This document shows positions 1 to 12,298 of a DNA stretch of 64,000 nt, in pieces. Numbering within the stretch: the stretch's first letter is position 1; each line of letters starts with the position of its first letter. Origin of the DNA: Panicum virgatum. Lineage: Eukaryota > Streptophyta > Magnoliopsida > Poales > Poaceae. The notes under the pieces are model-generated. The model searched no databases. It saw nothing but the letters and a program-made list of their open reading frames with translations, and was not told the origin of the DNA. Position numbers and translations under genes: made by a program. The DNA lies in NCBI RefSeq assembly GCF_016808335.1, contig NC_053138.1:57442951-57506950 (forward strand). Direction: 5' to 3'.

Positions 1-2806
1 TACAAGTTCAACATAGGTGGGTTTCAAACTTCACTTACAAGCCTTGGGCTCACGAAAGCCATATTAAACAGAAACATATAGTTTATTGCATTTACATGCT
101 CTCGCGAAGCTCGATTACGATAAAGACTTACTAAAGTAATGACGCCTTGCTCAAGGACATCATTACAGCCACCACGACCTATTCTTCCCCCGCGTTTGGA
201 TCAACGGGGTAGAAATGGCCGAACACCACTTCGGGCTCACCTGCAACTAGGTTTAGAAAGCAACCTGAGTACAGAAGGTACTCGCAAGACTTACGCGATT
301 ACATATACAAGGATCATGCAAAGACTCAAGTAAAAACTTTAAGGTTAAGTAATTATTGCGCAAGCACTAACTCTCTACACTAACACATATCAAAAGTATT
401 TAATCTTGCCCAGCCCAAACACTTTTAGTTGATTAAGAGAGTAACATAAAAGCCAGTAGATCATTGACAAGACCTGATTCTCAAACCAACAATACCGAAA
501 CTCTCTAAGAGGAATTCGGCGAACCAAGAGCTTACTCATATCCGAGAGCGCGGATATTCGAATTGATTATAACCTTGCAAGGGTGTACTACTTTACCCAC
601 ACGACGCGAGGACCATACGACTCACCCAACCGATCACGCCGGGCAAGGGGGTACTCACGTCAACCGTTCCCAACAAGGCTCAACCGTTGAGGGTACGCCC
701 AGCTTGCGCGTGGAGATTTAGTTCCACAGGAGACTTCTCTAAACTTTCCTACACACAGTTCCACCTGGGACACACTAAACCTCCCTGCATAGCCCTTGGC
801 CACGCATCTGGGACCGGGCCCCAATGATCAAGTCAAAGAAGGTAATTGGCTCATCCGTTCGATTATATTGGATATGTGGTAGCACGGAAAGGTGCTCAAG
901 GCCGATGGCATCCACTCGGTCCTTAATCGACCCAAGCGGACTATGCCCATGTGACTTCATTCTCTAGGCCCTACCATTCCGCTCGAATCTCGGTACTACC
1001 AAACTCTACTTGCCCCAGCTCAAGTGCGATCAAGGATAAACAAGTAAGTGTGATACTCCAAACCATTCCTTTCTAGCAAGCAATAGAAGTATCCTAAGCA
1101 GTGCTAAGCATCTAGTCAGATTAAGTTATTAACTGTCTAACTAGTGCCAAGGATATATATAAACGAATCAAGGCAGGAGAATGCATCAAAGTAGGTACAA
1201 GCATGCAATACATACATAATATATAACCCAACATTACCCGGTGAGATAGCTAAACTAAATCAGATTAAATAGGTACAAGGGATATGCTTAGCTGCTTGCC
1301 TTGGTTAACTTCCGACTCGACCACGAACGGGACTCCAGGCTCGGGCTCAACGGACTCGGCGGGTTCCACGGGTTCGTTCTCCGACGGCTCGGTCACTAAA
1401 ATGCATGAATGCTATGCAAGAATTAAGAAATGAACTAAACAACAAGAATAAATCATGAAATAATTTGAGCATGCAAAGGACATTGCAAAGAACTCATGAA
1501 AATTTGTTTAGCAGTAAAAGAATTTTCCTATAAATAACCATAAATAAAACAGTTTTCAGACACTCTAAACAAAGTAAAACAGAAAATGAATGAAAAATAA
1601 ACTGAACAAATCCAAGAAAATTATCATGGAAACTAGGAAGGAACACAAAGCTAATAAAACTGGTTTTACTATTTTCTCACTTTCCAGTAAAAAGTTCTAT
1701 ATTAAACCATATTTTGGACAGCAAGCATGAAATTGAAATAAAACCCTAACAAACAGCAAGGAAACAAGTGAGCAAGTTGCACCACTGAAAACTACACATT
1801 ACAAGGAGTGTAACAAAATTTGGTTTGACATTTTTCGAGTAGCATACAAATAACTAAGCAATAAACTCACTTTTGCAAGATAAATCTATAGATAAATCTA
1901 CAACAAAGTAACATGCATAACAATATTTTTTATAAGTAGATCTCAGCTAGTGGAATCCAACAAAATAGGTTTCACAACTTTTGGAGCTATACATGACTTT
2001 CTAGAGATTTTACAAGTTTGCAGAAATATAAAACCTAAAGGAACCCTAGCTAATTTGCTAGGTACACCCGGATCAGGCCACACCCGTCAGCCAGAGGCCG
2101 GCAGGTGGGTCCCATGGGCCAGCGACCCACCCGCCGGGTCAAGGCATGCCACGCGCCTTGACCCGCGCGTGGGCGCGTCCATGGTGTCGTGCGTCGCGCG
2201 GAGCGCGCGCGCACGCGCGTGCGCGGCGACGGCGAGCGGCGGCGGCGCGATGGGGCGGGGCTGAAGCAGACCGGGGGAGGCGTGCACGGGAAAGAGGAGG
2301 CGGCGGCGAGCCTCACCGGCGGTGATGCAGGCGAGGAGCGGCGGCGGAGGGGCGGCACGATGAGCAGAGGCGGCGGCGGACCAAGGCGCTCGCCGGCGGC
2401 GCTGCAGGAAGGGAGAGAGGGCCGGGTGAGGGCCAAAATCGGAGGAGGAGGGGGAGGAGAAGCTTCCCGTGCGAGGGATCGAGGCGGCGCTCACCGGAGC
2501 GGGCGAATCGCGGCGGCGACGGGAGCTTGGGGCGGCGCGGCAATGGAGGATGGGGGGAACGGGTAGGGTTAGGGTTTGAGGGGAACGGGGCCGGGCTTGA
2601 CGCGGATAAGGGGAGGGCGATGAGAGGAGGGAGGGGTTGGCACGGAAGAGGACGATGGCCGGCACGTGGCACGGAAGCCGGAGTTGATCGGCGGCGACGA
2701 CGCGGGCGCGCGGAGGAAAAACAGAGAGAGGGAGGGAAGGGGAGACTGACAGGTGGGGCCCGGCGGGGATTTTTATTTTATTTTCTTTTTTTTCTGGGCC
2801 GTGACA
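1..2806 (-). repeat. 3' LTR of Tekay-like element (truncated by window)
   Basis: The sequence matches 8458-11253 almost base for base, so about the first 285 bp of this LTR lie before the window. It ends ...ccgtgaca at 2806, the same end as the other copy. The inner third is AT-rich; the part from about 2050 to 2760 is very GC-rich and gives long spurious reading frames on both strands. Confidence 0.93.
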
Positions 2807-2826
2807 ATCTCCCCCCCCCCTTAAGA
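2807..2826 (-). other. Polypurine tract of Tekay-like element
   Basis: On the minus strand the sequence AAGGGGGGGGGGGAGAT lies directly against the inner edge of the 3' LTR. This is where plus-strand DNA synthesis would be primed. It confirms minus orientation and the LTR boundary at 2806. Confidence 0.8.
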
Positions 2827-3052
2827 AAATCTCGTCCCGAGATTTAGGTAGACAAGAGGAGAAGGATAAAACTCGGACTAGGTTGAGGCCACATTCACCT
2901 AGACAAGATAAACATCTAACAGATGGTGCACAAAGACAGGGATGACGTGGTGTGAGACATTCCTATGGTTTTCTTGATGGTGATTGTGTACACATATAAC
3001 AGTATCCAGAAAATAAGCTTCACTAAGAAAGTGGAGGTGATTGAGAGAAAAC

Positions 3053-4480
3053 TTACTCATCGGAAAAGAATTCCGGATAGTCTTGACGTAACCGATCCTC
3101 ACGCTCCCAAGTGGCTTCATCTTCGGTATGATTGCTCCATTGAACCTTCACAAATTTCACCATGGTACACTTTAATCTTCTTTCATCACGATCAAGAATA
3201 GCAATTGGGTGTTCCTCGTAGGTAAGGCCCGGTTGAAGATCAAGTGACTCGAGGTCGACGGCGTCAGTTGGAACACGATGACACTGCTTCAATTGAGAGA
3301 TATGAAAAACATTGTGCACTGCGGAGAGTGATTGAGGGAGTTCCAACTGATAAGCCACTGCTCCAATTTTCTTGATAATCCGAAAGGGTCCTACATAGCG
3401 TGGCGCTAACTTTCCTCTGACTTGAAATCGGCGAGTGCCCTTAAATGGAGAAACCTTGAGATAAACATAATCACCAATTTTGAGATGGAGTTCTCGGCGA
3501 CGACGATCAGCATAAGTCTTTTGACGAGATTGAGCAATGCGAAGATTCTCACGAATAATCCTGACTTGCTCCTCGGCATCTTTCACCAAATCTGGACCAA
3601 AGAAAGGTCTTTCTCAAGATTCGGACCAATTGATCGGAGTTCTGCACCGTCTTCCATAGAGAGCTTCAAAAGGTGACATTTTGATACTTGCCTGATAACT
3701 ATTGTTATAAGAGAACTCTGCAAATGGTAAGCAAGTAACCCATTTCTTCTCATATATAAGAGCACAGGCTCGCAGCATGTCTTCTAAGACTTGATTGACT
3801 CTCTCGGCTTGACCGTCGGTTTGAGGATGATAAGCAGTGCTGTAGGTGAGATCAGTTCCCATGGCTTCATGAAGACTTCTCCAAAAGTGAGCGACAAACT
3901 GAGGACCACGATCAGAGACAATTTTCTTAGGAACACCATGCAGACAGACAATGTGAGTGAGATATAACTCCGCATATTGCTTGACATGATACGTAGTCTT
4001 TACTGGAAGGAAATGAGCCGATTTTGTCAAGCGATCCACGATTACCCATATGGAATCATATCCTTGAGAAGACTTGGGTAATCTAGTGATGAAATCCATT
4101 CTAATTTCTTCCCACTTCCATGATGGAATAGGTAAGGGCTGAAGAGTACCAGCTGGTTTGAGATGCTCGGCTTTAACCCTTTGGCAAACATCGCACTCGG
4201 CGACATGTCGAGTGATTTCTCGCTTCATGCGGGTCCACCAAAACCTTTGCTTGAGATCTTGATACATTTTGGTACTGCCCGGATGAATGGAGATTTGAGA
4301 ACTATGGGCTTCATCAAGAATAACTCGCCTGAGGTTATGATCATTTGGCACCACAATTCGCTTCCCAAAGAATAGAACTCCTTGATCATCCGTAGAGAAG
4401 CACCGAGCTTTACCCTCATTCATTAACTCCTGAATTCGAGCCATACCCTTATTCTTCTTTTGGACTTCCTTAATTCGATC
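3053..4480 (-). pseudogene. Integrase and chromodomain-like part of Tekay-like pol
   Basis: This part reads in the same frame as the upstream pol, after a TAG at 4481-4483. The zinc-binding start shows a His pair (DEAHSSQISIHPG) followed by CDVC. The DDE core shows MDFITRLP, IVSDRGPQF and a Glu in the stretch after HPQTDGQAERVNQ. A TGA at 3614-3616 then interrupts the frame. The remainder (3053-3613) carries the GPF/Y-like segment (YVGPFRIIKKIG) and ends in a chromodomain-like tail (VQWSNHTEDEATWERE), the feature that targets chromovirus integration to chromatin. No frameshift is seen; the two stops alone break it. Confidence 0.9.
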
Positions 4481-6634
4481 CTAAAGATCAGATCTGACTG
4501 TAAGAGTAGCAAGATAGCCTTCCTTGACCATAGAAATTCCGAGTTTCCGAAGATCATCACAGAGAGTATGCACAGGAGGAGCTATGGTCAAGCAGTTGCA
4601 TTGAGCCTTTCGGCTTAGTGCATCGGCGACGACATTCGCCTTACCAGGATGATAGTGTACTTCAATGTCATAATCCTTGATTAACTCAAGCCATCGACGT
4701 TGCCTCATATTGAGATCAAATTGAGTGAAAATATACTTGAGGCTCTTATGGTCAGTATAGATATTGCAATGATTACCGAGCAGATAATGACGCCATATTT
4801 TTAGAGCATGGACAACAGCTGCAAGCTCTAAATCATGGGTAGGATAATTTTCTTCATGACGCTTGAGTTGTCGAGAAGCATAGGCCACCACTCGGCCTTC
4901 TTGCATAAGAACACAGCCAAGACCGATGCGAGAAGCATCGCAATAAACATCGAAACTCTTGGAAATATCTGGCTGAGCAAGAACTGGAGCAGTAGTGAGA
5001 CGATCCTTAAGGGTTTGAAAGGCTGCTTCACAGGCAGGGGACCACTCAAACTTAATCCCATTCTTCAGTAGCTCAGTTATAGGCTTCGCAAATTTAGAGA
5101 AGTTCTCTATGAACCGGCAGTAATATCCCGCAAGTCCCAGAAAACTCCGGATCTCATGGACATTCTGAGGTTGCTTCCAATCAAGAACATCTTGCACTTT
5201 GCTAGGATCTACAACAATACCATCCTTGGAGAGGACATGACCAAGAAAAGATACTTCTTCAAGCCAAAACTCACATTTGCTGAACTTGGCATAAAGACGA
5301 TGCTCTCTAAGCTTTTGGAGGACGATATGAATATGATGAGCATGATCTTCTTGGGTCTTGGAATAAATGAGAATATCATCAATGAAGATGATCACAAAGA
5401 CATCAAGTTCCTCCATGAAGATGCTATTCATCAGATACATGAAATAAGCCGGTGCATTGGTGAGGCCGAAAGACATGACAGTGAATTCATAAAGACCATA
5501 TCTAGTAGAGAAAGCCGTTTTCGGAATGTCTTCAATTCGAATCTTGATTTGATGATAACCCAACCTTAAATCAATCTTGGAGAAAAATCGAGCTCCCGAG
5601 AGTTGATCAAATAAGATATCAATCCGAGGAAGAGGATATTTGTTCTTGATAGTGACTTCGTTTAACGGACGGTAATCAACACACATCCGTAAACTATCAT
5701 CTTTCTTTTTCACAAAAAGAGCCGGGCATCCCCAAGGAGAGGAGCTCGGACGAATGAAACCCTTATCCAACAGAATCTTGAGTTGTTTCTTCAATTCTTT
5801 CAACTCATTGGGAGGCATTCGGTAAGGCTGTCTAGAGATAGGAGCAGTTCCGGGCTTGAGTTCTATAATGAATTCCACCTCACGATCAGGAGGCATACCC
5901 GGTAATTCTTCTGGAAAGACATCCGGATACTCACAAACCACGGGAATATCTTCCAACGCCGTGGCTTTGGTACCCGCCAAGGCATATAAACAAGATTCCC
6001 TCTTGGCAAGAGAGAGTAAAACTCTATTCCCTAAGGGATGCAAAAGATCAATGGTGCGGGGCCCACATTTGATAACTCCGTCATGCTTACCCAACCAATT
6101 CATCCCAAGAATCACATCTAACTCCAGCTTGTCTAGAATGAGAAAATTGGCTCGAAAAGTAACTCCCTCAATGAGAATTGGAACCTCACTAGCAAAGTGT
6201 CTGGCAATGATTTCCCCACCCGGTGATTCTATATGGTATGGCACTTGTAGGTTTTGCATCTCAAGCTTACTACGCAGCATAAATTTCTTGCTGATGAAAG
6301 AAAAAGTTGCTCCAGAATCAAAAAGAACCATAGCAGGGTGAGATTTGATTAGGAGCGTACCCATGAGGACTTCAGCATTCTCCAGAATTTCTTCAGCGGT
6401 GGTGTAGTTAAGACGGCCACGCTTAGGAGCTTGTTGTGGCTTGGCTTCTTGGCGTTGTGCTTGAGGTAAATGAGTATTGGGCCTGGGTGCATTGAAGGCA
6501 CCACCACGCCTCGGAGAGGGGCAATCCCTGGAGATGTGACCTAGGCCACCACAATTGAAGCATGGACCCTTTGCGGTAACACCTGGGTTGTTCCAATAGG
6601 CATTGACTGGCCTAGGAGCTTGTCCTTGAGGAGG
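4481..6634 (-). pseudogene. Zinc knuckle, protease, reverse transcriptase, RNase H of Tekay-like element
   Basis: The frame continues from gag past the TAA at 6635-6637. A CCHC knuckle ([14 protein letters not shown]) lies at 6521-6562. The longest open part is 4481-6364 (627 aa from an internal Met). It starts with the protease active site [11 protein letters not shown], then the reverse transcriptase with [11 protein letters not shown] and the catalytic box [10 protein letters not shown], then RNase H with [10 protein letters not shown], the [12 protein letters not shown] segment and [12 protein letters not shown]. All hallmark catalytic residues of protease, RT and RNase H are visible. It ends at an in-frame TAG (4481-4483), where related elements run on into integrase. 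Confidence 0.92.
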
Positions 6635-7513
6635 TTAAGGATGACGCACAATCCACATAGGACGGGGAGGTTGAGTACCCGGTGCCCGAGGTGGAAAAGG
6701 AGAAGGCCCCAGACGTGGACGTGAGGAGCTACCGCCTGTCGAGGCAGGAGTAGGGCGCTTGTTCTTTGCCTCAAGATTCTTCATCTTGTGCTCAGCTCTG
6801 ATAGCAATATTCACCAAGTCATTGAAATCTTCAAACTTGGTAGTGGAGAGCTTGTCTTGCAACTCTGCAGAGAGCCCGTCGTACAGGCGTTCTTGCTTAT
6901 TGGCATCGGTGGCCACTTCTTCAGGTGCATATTGGGAGAGAGTGTTGAAGGCATTGATATAGGCCATCACATCATGACTTCCTTGAGTGAGATTCAGAAA
7001 TTCCTTCTTCTTGATGTCCATGATACCCTTGGGAATATGGAAGGAGCGAAAAGCTGTGCGGAACTCCTCCCATGTGAAGCGGTAGTTGGCAGGGTGAGAT
7101 GCCTTGAAGTTCCGCCACCATGCCCCAGGGGCATCATGAAGTTGGTGAGCAGCAAATAAAACCTTCTCATGGGGCTCACACTCAATAAGACCAAGCTTCT
7201 CTTCAATCACATTGAGCCAGAAATCCGCATCAAGAGGATCTTTAGAGCCATGGAAGATGGGAGGATTGGTGCGGAAGAAATCCCCAAACCTGTTCACTTG
7301 AGGCTCAGCTCTTGGACCATGGTTGCCAACATTGCCCATCTGATTGACTATAGTCGCCATAAGTTCAGTTTGTCGGGCCAGGACGTCCGCGAGGTTTGGG
7401 TGAATTGGAGGATTAGGAAGGGGATCCTCGTTGCGGCGATTGTTGTTGCCACCCGAACCATTGGCACCATCCCTTTCGGTTCCCGAACGCAACACCATCT
7501 TATTAATAAACAA
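6635..7513 (-). pseudogene. Gag part of Tekay-like polyprotein (ends at in-frame TAA)
   Basis: This is a 292-aa open frame that starts MFINKMVLRSG; the second Met (MVLRSG) is the start usually seen in this clade. The centre has the retrotransposon gag domain signature (W...F...F..., LTQGSHDVMAYINAFNTL), followed by a Pro/Arg-rich linker. The TAA at 6635-6637 stops it just before the zinc knuckle. The knuckle and pol are in the same frame, so the stop looks like a mutation and not a natural gag/pol boundary. Gag forms the virus-like particle that packages the element RNA. Confidence 0.9.
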
Positions 7514-8157
7514 AACGGTTAGCAGTCAGGAATGAAAGATAGGGAATGATACACAAAGGCAGGGTGGAAATACAATGTGTAGATAACAATCTAACACACG
7601 ATCAACACAAGAGTAGTAACTCTAAAAGATAGAGTAGATTTGGTCCACTAAAATGAACTAGAACCAACTAGGCAAGATCTTGATAGCAGCACACTAAATT
7701 GATCTAAGTACAAATTTAGAAACCACAGGAAAAAGTATGCATGCATGCAAGGTATGAATGCAATATGTCGTCTCCTCACATCGTGAGCACGCCTTAACGT
7801 TCTAGCACTCATGACTCGAAGCAACCGCATTGCCCAACAGCGCTACAACCCTCCTACTAGCGCTCAGGACAATGGGTGATTCCCACCTTCTCAGCTCCGG
7901 TAAAAGGCACAAAAGGTTTCCAGCAGGTGAAAGGGGGTTCCTACGCTCCCGCTACTCTTGAAGACAAGAGGGGTTAAGCATGTCTTGATTAAACAAGTGA
8001 AGCAGTAAGAAAGAATTAGCTCTAAGACATAAGAAGAAAGTTAGCATTTTAACTTAGGTTCAAATTTTTAATCAAAGTAAATCTTAGTGCAAGTAGTCAA
8101 ATTTTATTTGACTCTCAAACCACTACACAAATTTTAGGTTCACTTCATGGAAACTCA

Positions 8158-8171
8158 GCTCTGATACCCAT
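8158..8171 (-). other. Primer binding site (tRNA-iMet type)
   Basis: Next to the 5' LTR the minus strand reads ATGGGTATCAGAGC, a close match to the TGGTATCAGAGC complement of the initiator-tRNA-Met 3' end used by many plant LTR elements. There is one extra G in the GGG run. It fixes the right-hand repeat as the 5' LTR. Confidence 0.8.
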
Positions 8172-11100
8172 TGTGAGAACCGCCCAATTTGATACTATTT
8201 TAAACGAACCGCCGGTCATTATCATCCAGATGAGAGTTAACACGTGCTTGCCGGAGAGCGTGCCATGTGTTATCCCACATCTAGAGACACGAATAACCAA
8301 CACGTCATTCATTCAAAATAATATCAAATCCGGTAGTCCCGGTATGTGCTCCAACATACGCCCAGAATCAGCATATGCACATACCGTTTACAATCGAATA
8401 CATCGCCAAAAATCCACAAAGAGCAGTTTTATACAATCAGAGTTCACAGCTTAATATTACAAGTTCAACATAGGTGGGTTTCAAACTTCACTTACAAGCC
8501 TTGGGCTCACGAAAGCCATATTAAACAGAAACATAAAGTTTATTACATTTACATGCTCTCGCGAAGCTCGATTACGATAAAGACTTACTAAAGTAATGAC
8601 GCCTTGCTCAAGGACATCATTACAGCCACCACGACCTATTCTTCCCCCGCGTTTGGATCAGCGGGGTAGAAATGGCCGAACACCACTTCGGGCTCACCTG
8701 CAACTAGGTTTAGAAAGCAACCTGAGTACAGAAGGTACTCGCAAGACTTACGCGATTACATATACAAGGATCATGCAAAGACTCAAGTAAAAGCTTTAAG
8801 GTTAAGTAATTATTGCGCAAGCACTAACTCTCTACACTAACACCTATCAAAAGTATTTAATCTTGCCCAGCCCAAACACTTTTAGTTGATTAAGAGAGTA
8901 ACATAAAAGCCAGCAGATCATTGACAAGACCTGATTCTCAAACTAACAATACCGAAACTCTCTAAGAGGAATTCGGCGAACCAAGAGCTTGCTCATATCC
9001 GAGAGCGCGGCAATTCGAATTGATTATAACCTTGCAAGGGTGTACTACTTTACCCACACGACGCGAGGACCATACGACTCACCCAACCGATCACGCCGGG
9101 CAAGGGGGTACTCACGTCAACCGTTCCCAACAAGGCTCAACCGTTGAGGGTACGCCCAGCTTGCGCGTGGAGATTTAGTTCCACCGGAGACTTCTCTAAA
9201 CTTTCCTACACATAGTTCCACCTGGGACACACTAAACCTCTCTGCATAGCCCTTGGCCACGCATCTGAGACCGTGCCCCAATGATCAAGTCAAAGAAGGT
9301 AATTGGCTCATCCGTTCCATTATATTGGATATGTGGTAGCACGGAAAGGTGCTCAAGGCCGATGGCATCCACTCGGTCCTTAATCGACCCAAGCGGACTA
9401 TGCCCATGTGACTTCATTCTCTAGGCCCTACCATTCCGCTCGAATCTCGGTACTACCAAACTCTACTTGCCCCAGCTCAAGTGCGATCAAGGATAAACAA
9501 GTAAGTGTGATACTCCAAACCATTCCTTTCTAGCAAGCAATAGAAGTATCCTAAGCAGTGCTAAGCATCTAGTCAGATTAAGTTATTAACTGTCTAACTA
9601 GTGCCAAGGATATATATAAACGAATCAAGGCAGGAGAATGCATCAAAGTAGGTACAAGCATGCAATACATACATAATATATAACCCAACATTACCCGGTG
9701 AGATAGCTAAACTAAATCAGATTAAATAGGTACAAGGGATATGCTTAGCTGCTTGCCTTGGTTAACTTCCGACTCGACCACGAACGGGACTCCAGGCTCG
9801 GGCTCAACGGACTCGGCGGGTTCCACGGGTTCGTTCTCCGACGGCTCGGTCACTAAAATGCATGAATGCTATGCAAGAATTAAGAAATGAACTAAACAAC
9901 AAGAATAAATCATGAAATAATTTGAGCATGCAAAGGACATTGCAAAGAACTCATGAAAATTTGTTTAGCAGTAAAAGAATTTTCCTATAAATAACCATAA
10001 ATAAAACAGTTTTCAGACACTCTAAACAAAGTAAAACAGAAAATGAATGAAAAATAAACTGAACAAATCCAAGAAAATTATCATGGAAACTAGGAAGGAA
10101 CACAAAGCTAATAAAACTGGTTTTACTACTTTCACACTTTCCAGTAAAAAGTTCTATATTAAACCATATTTTGGACAGCAAGCATGAAATTGAAATAAAA
10201 CCCTAACAAACAGCAAGGAAACAAGTGAGCAAGTTGTACCACTGAAAACTAAACATTACAAGGAGTGTAACAAAATTTGGTTTGACATTTTTCGAGCAGC
10301 ATACAAATAACTAAGCAATAAACTCACTTTTGCAAGATAAATCTATAGATAAATCTACAACAAAGTAACATGCACAACAATATTTTTCCTAAGTAGATCT
10401 CAGCAAGAGGAATCCAACAAAATATGTTTCACAATTTTTGGAACTATACATGAATTTCTAGAGATTTTACAAGTTTGCAGAAATATAAAACCTAAAGGAA
10501 CCCTAGCTAATTTGCTAGGTACACCCGGATCAGGCCACACCCGTCAGCCAGAGGCCGACAGGTGGGTCCCACGGGCCAGTGACCCACCCGCCGGGTCAAG
10601 GCAAGCCACGCGCCTTGACCCGCGCGTGGGCGCTTCCACGGCGTCGCGCGGAGCACGCGCGTGCGCGGCGACGGCGAGCGGCGGTGGCGCGAGGCAGCGC
10701 GACGGGGCGGGGCCGGAGCAGACCGGGGGAGGCGCGCACGGGAAAGAGGAGGCGGCGGCAAGCCTCACCGGCGGTGATGCAGACGAGGAGCGGCGGCGGA
10801 GGGGCGGCATGACGAGCAGAGGCGGCGGCGGACCGGGGCGCTCGCCGGCGGCGCTGCAGGAAGGGAGAGAGGGCCGGGTGAGGGCCAAAATCGGAGGAGG
10901 GGGAGGAGAAGCTTCCCGTGCGAGGGATCGAGGCGGCGCTCACCGGAGCGGGCGAATCGCGGCGGCGACGGGAGCTCGGGGTGGCGCGGCAATGGAGGAT
11001 GGGGGGAATGGGTAGGGTTAGGGTTTGAGGGGAACGGAGCCGGGCTCGACGTGGATAAGGGGAGGGCGATGAGAGGAGGGAGGGGTTGGCACGGAAGACG

Positions 11101-11253
11101 ACGATAGCCGGCACATGGCACGGAAGCCGGAGTTGACCTGCGGCGACGACGCGGGCGCGCGGAGGAAAAACAGAGAGAGAGGGAAGGGGAGACTGACAGG
11201 TGGGGCCCGGCGGGGATTTTTATTTTTTTTCTTTTTTTTTCTGGGCCGTGACA
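8172..11253 (-). repeat. 5' LTR of Tekay-like element (complete)
   Basis: This 3082-bp repeat starts TGTGAGAACC and ends ccgtgaca (TG...CA). Its outer two thirds are AT-rich; the part nearest the right end (10500-11210) is GC-rich with CG-dense tracts. The open frames inside it are copies of those in the other LTR and are not genes. Confidence 0.93.
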
Positions 11254-11953
11254 TTCCCCTCCACATGGCCGGTTGGGGGAAGCAGCGGCCCGCCCCACCT
11301 TCACCGCGTGGCGGGCAGTAGCCAGAGCTCGCCGGTGGACAAGCAAGTGGGAGCCCACGCATAAACACGACCACCACAACCAGCCGAGGCCGCGCCGCTG
11401 GGGCTGCAACTCGCCATTTCAGCCGTCGTCGTCGCCGCACGGCAGGGGTCCTTAGTCACAGGGAACGCGGAACGACCCAGCGTTCTGTGTTCCGAGAATT
11501 TCGTTCCCAAGCGAGGAACGGGAAGGAAGCGGGACGTTTGCTGGTACGCGGGAGGAACGGCGCTTGGATCGTCGTCCCAACCTCCCAGATGCAAGCGGAA
11601 TAAGAACCGCTCACTATTGGTACGCGGCGGCTGCCTCGACGCACAGTTGGTTCCCTGGTGCCGACGACGCCGCGGAAGCCGTGGGTGGCCGCCGTAGAGG
11701 GCCACGACGCCGGTGCCATCGATAGCTATAGCAGCTGATTTGGTTGGTCAGGCTGGGGGATTCCAGGGATTGGTGTGCGGTGGTCTGGGGACCGACGGGA
11801 GGAAGAAGATAAGGTGTGCTGTGCTTTGCTGGTGGTAGCCTGTTAGATAAATGGACCGCTACCTAAGCCCAGCCTAGGAACCAAGGACAGCATCGCTTCT
11901 TGTTTGGATTTTTTTTAATATGGAACACGATCCAAAATATCGTTCCAAACTAA
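11254..11953. other. Unassigned intergenic DNA right of the Tekay-like element
   Basis: The first 450 bp are GC-rich with open frames on the minus strand (such as 11301-11705), but none has a recognisable domain. From about 11880 the sequence is AT-rich and surrounds the MITE that follows. Short inverted motifs (tgtttggatt near 11905, aatccaaaaca near 12400) suggest a degraded DNA element around that MITE; this is weak. Confidence 0.3.
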
Positions 11954-12298
11954 GGGTGTGTTTAGTTTATTTTAAATTTTAAATTTTTGAATTTTGGAAG
12001 GGAATCTTTCAATATTTGAAGTATTAAATGTAGATTAATCACAAAATTATATATAGATCTCGTCTGTAAACTACAAGACGAATCTAATGAGTCTATTTAA
12101 TCCATCATTAACACATATTTATTGTAGATTTACTGTGGCCATTTAGTGTCTAATCGCGCCCTAATTAGGCTCATTAGATTCGTCTCGCGATTTACAGTCC
12201 ATTTGTGTAATGCGATTTATTTTTCAACTATATTTAATACACCATATATACTATTTACAAAAATTTTAGATTTTGAGATTTTGGATCTAAACACGGCC
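11954..12298. mobile_element. Tourist-like MITE (PIF/Harbinger type)
   Basis: The 345-bp element has terminal inverted repeats GGGTGTGTTTAGTTT and, reversed, GGCCGTGTTTAGATC, with TAA on both sides (11951-11953 and 12299-12301). The inside has the inverted pair gacgaatctaatgag / ctcattagattcgtc seen again in the MITEs at 26403 and 51425. Confidence 0.75.

Larger units (their letters stand above)
1..11253 (-). mobile_element. Ty3/gypsy chromovirus (Tekay-like), left end cut by window
   Basis: Two long direct repeats (1-2806 and 8172-11253) flank a minus-strand gag-pol reading frame at 3053-7513. Going leftward from the 5' LTR come a primer binding site, a leader of about 640 bp (7514-8157), gag, protease, reverse transcriptase, RNase H, integrase, a chromodomain-like tail and a polypurine tract. 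Integrase after RNase H places it in Ty3/gypsy, and the tail places it among chromoviruses. By eye the two LTRs differ at roughly 16 sites in their first aligned kilobase, so insertion looks fairly recent. The right flank starts ttccc at 11254; the matching target duplication lies outside the window. The coding frame has three nonsense codons, so this copy is probably not autonomous. Confidence 0.93.

Noticed and set aside
139..333. Identical 64-aa frames at 139-333 and 8596-8790
   Set aside because: They are the same LTR position in both repeats; no domain and no codon support.
2050..2847. Several long overlapping open frames on both strands (also at 10507-11440)
   Set aside because: They lie in the GC-rich end of the two LTR copies, are low-complexity, and appear in many phases because stop codons are rare there.
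4835..6341. Plus-strand frames up to 161 aa opposite reverse transcriptase
   Set aside because: They are antisense shadows of the pol frame.
8158..8171. tRNA-like sequence (also 62558-62575)
   Set aside because: Only the 3' acceptor complement is present; these are primer binding sites and not tRNA genes.
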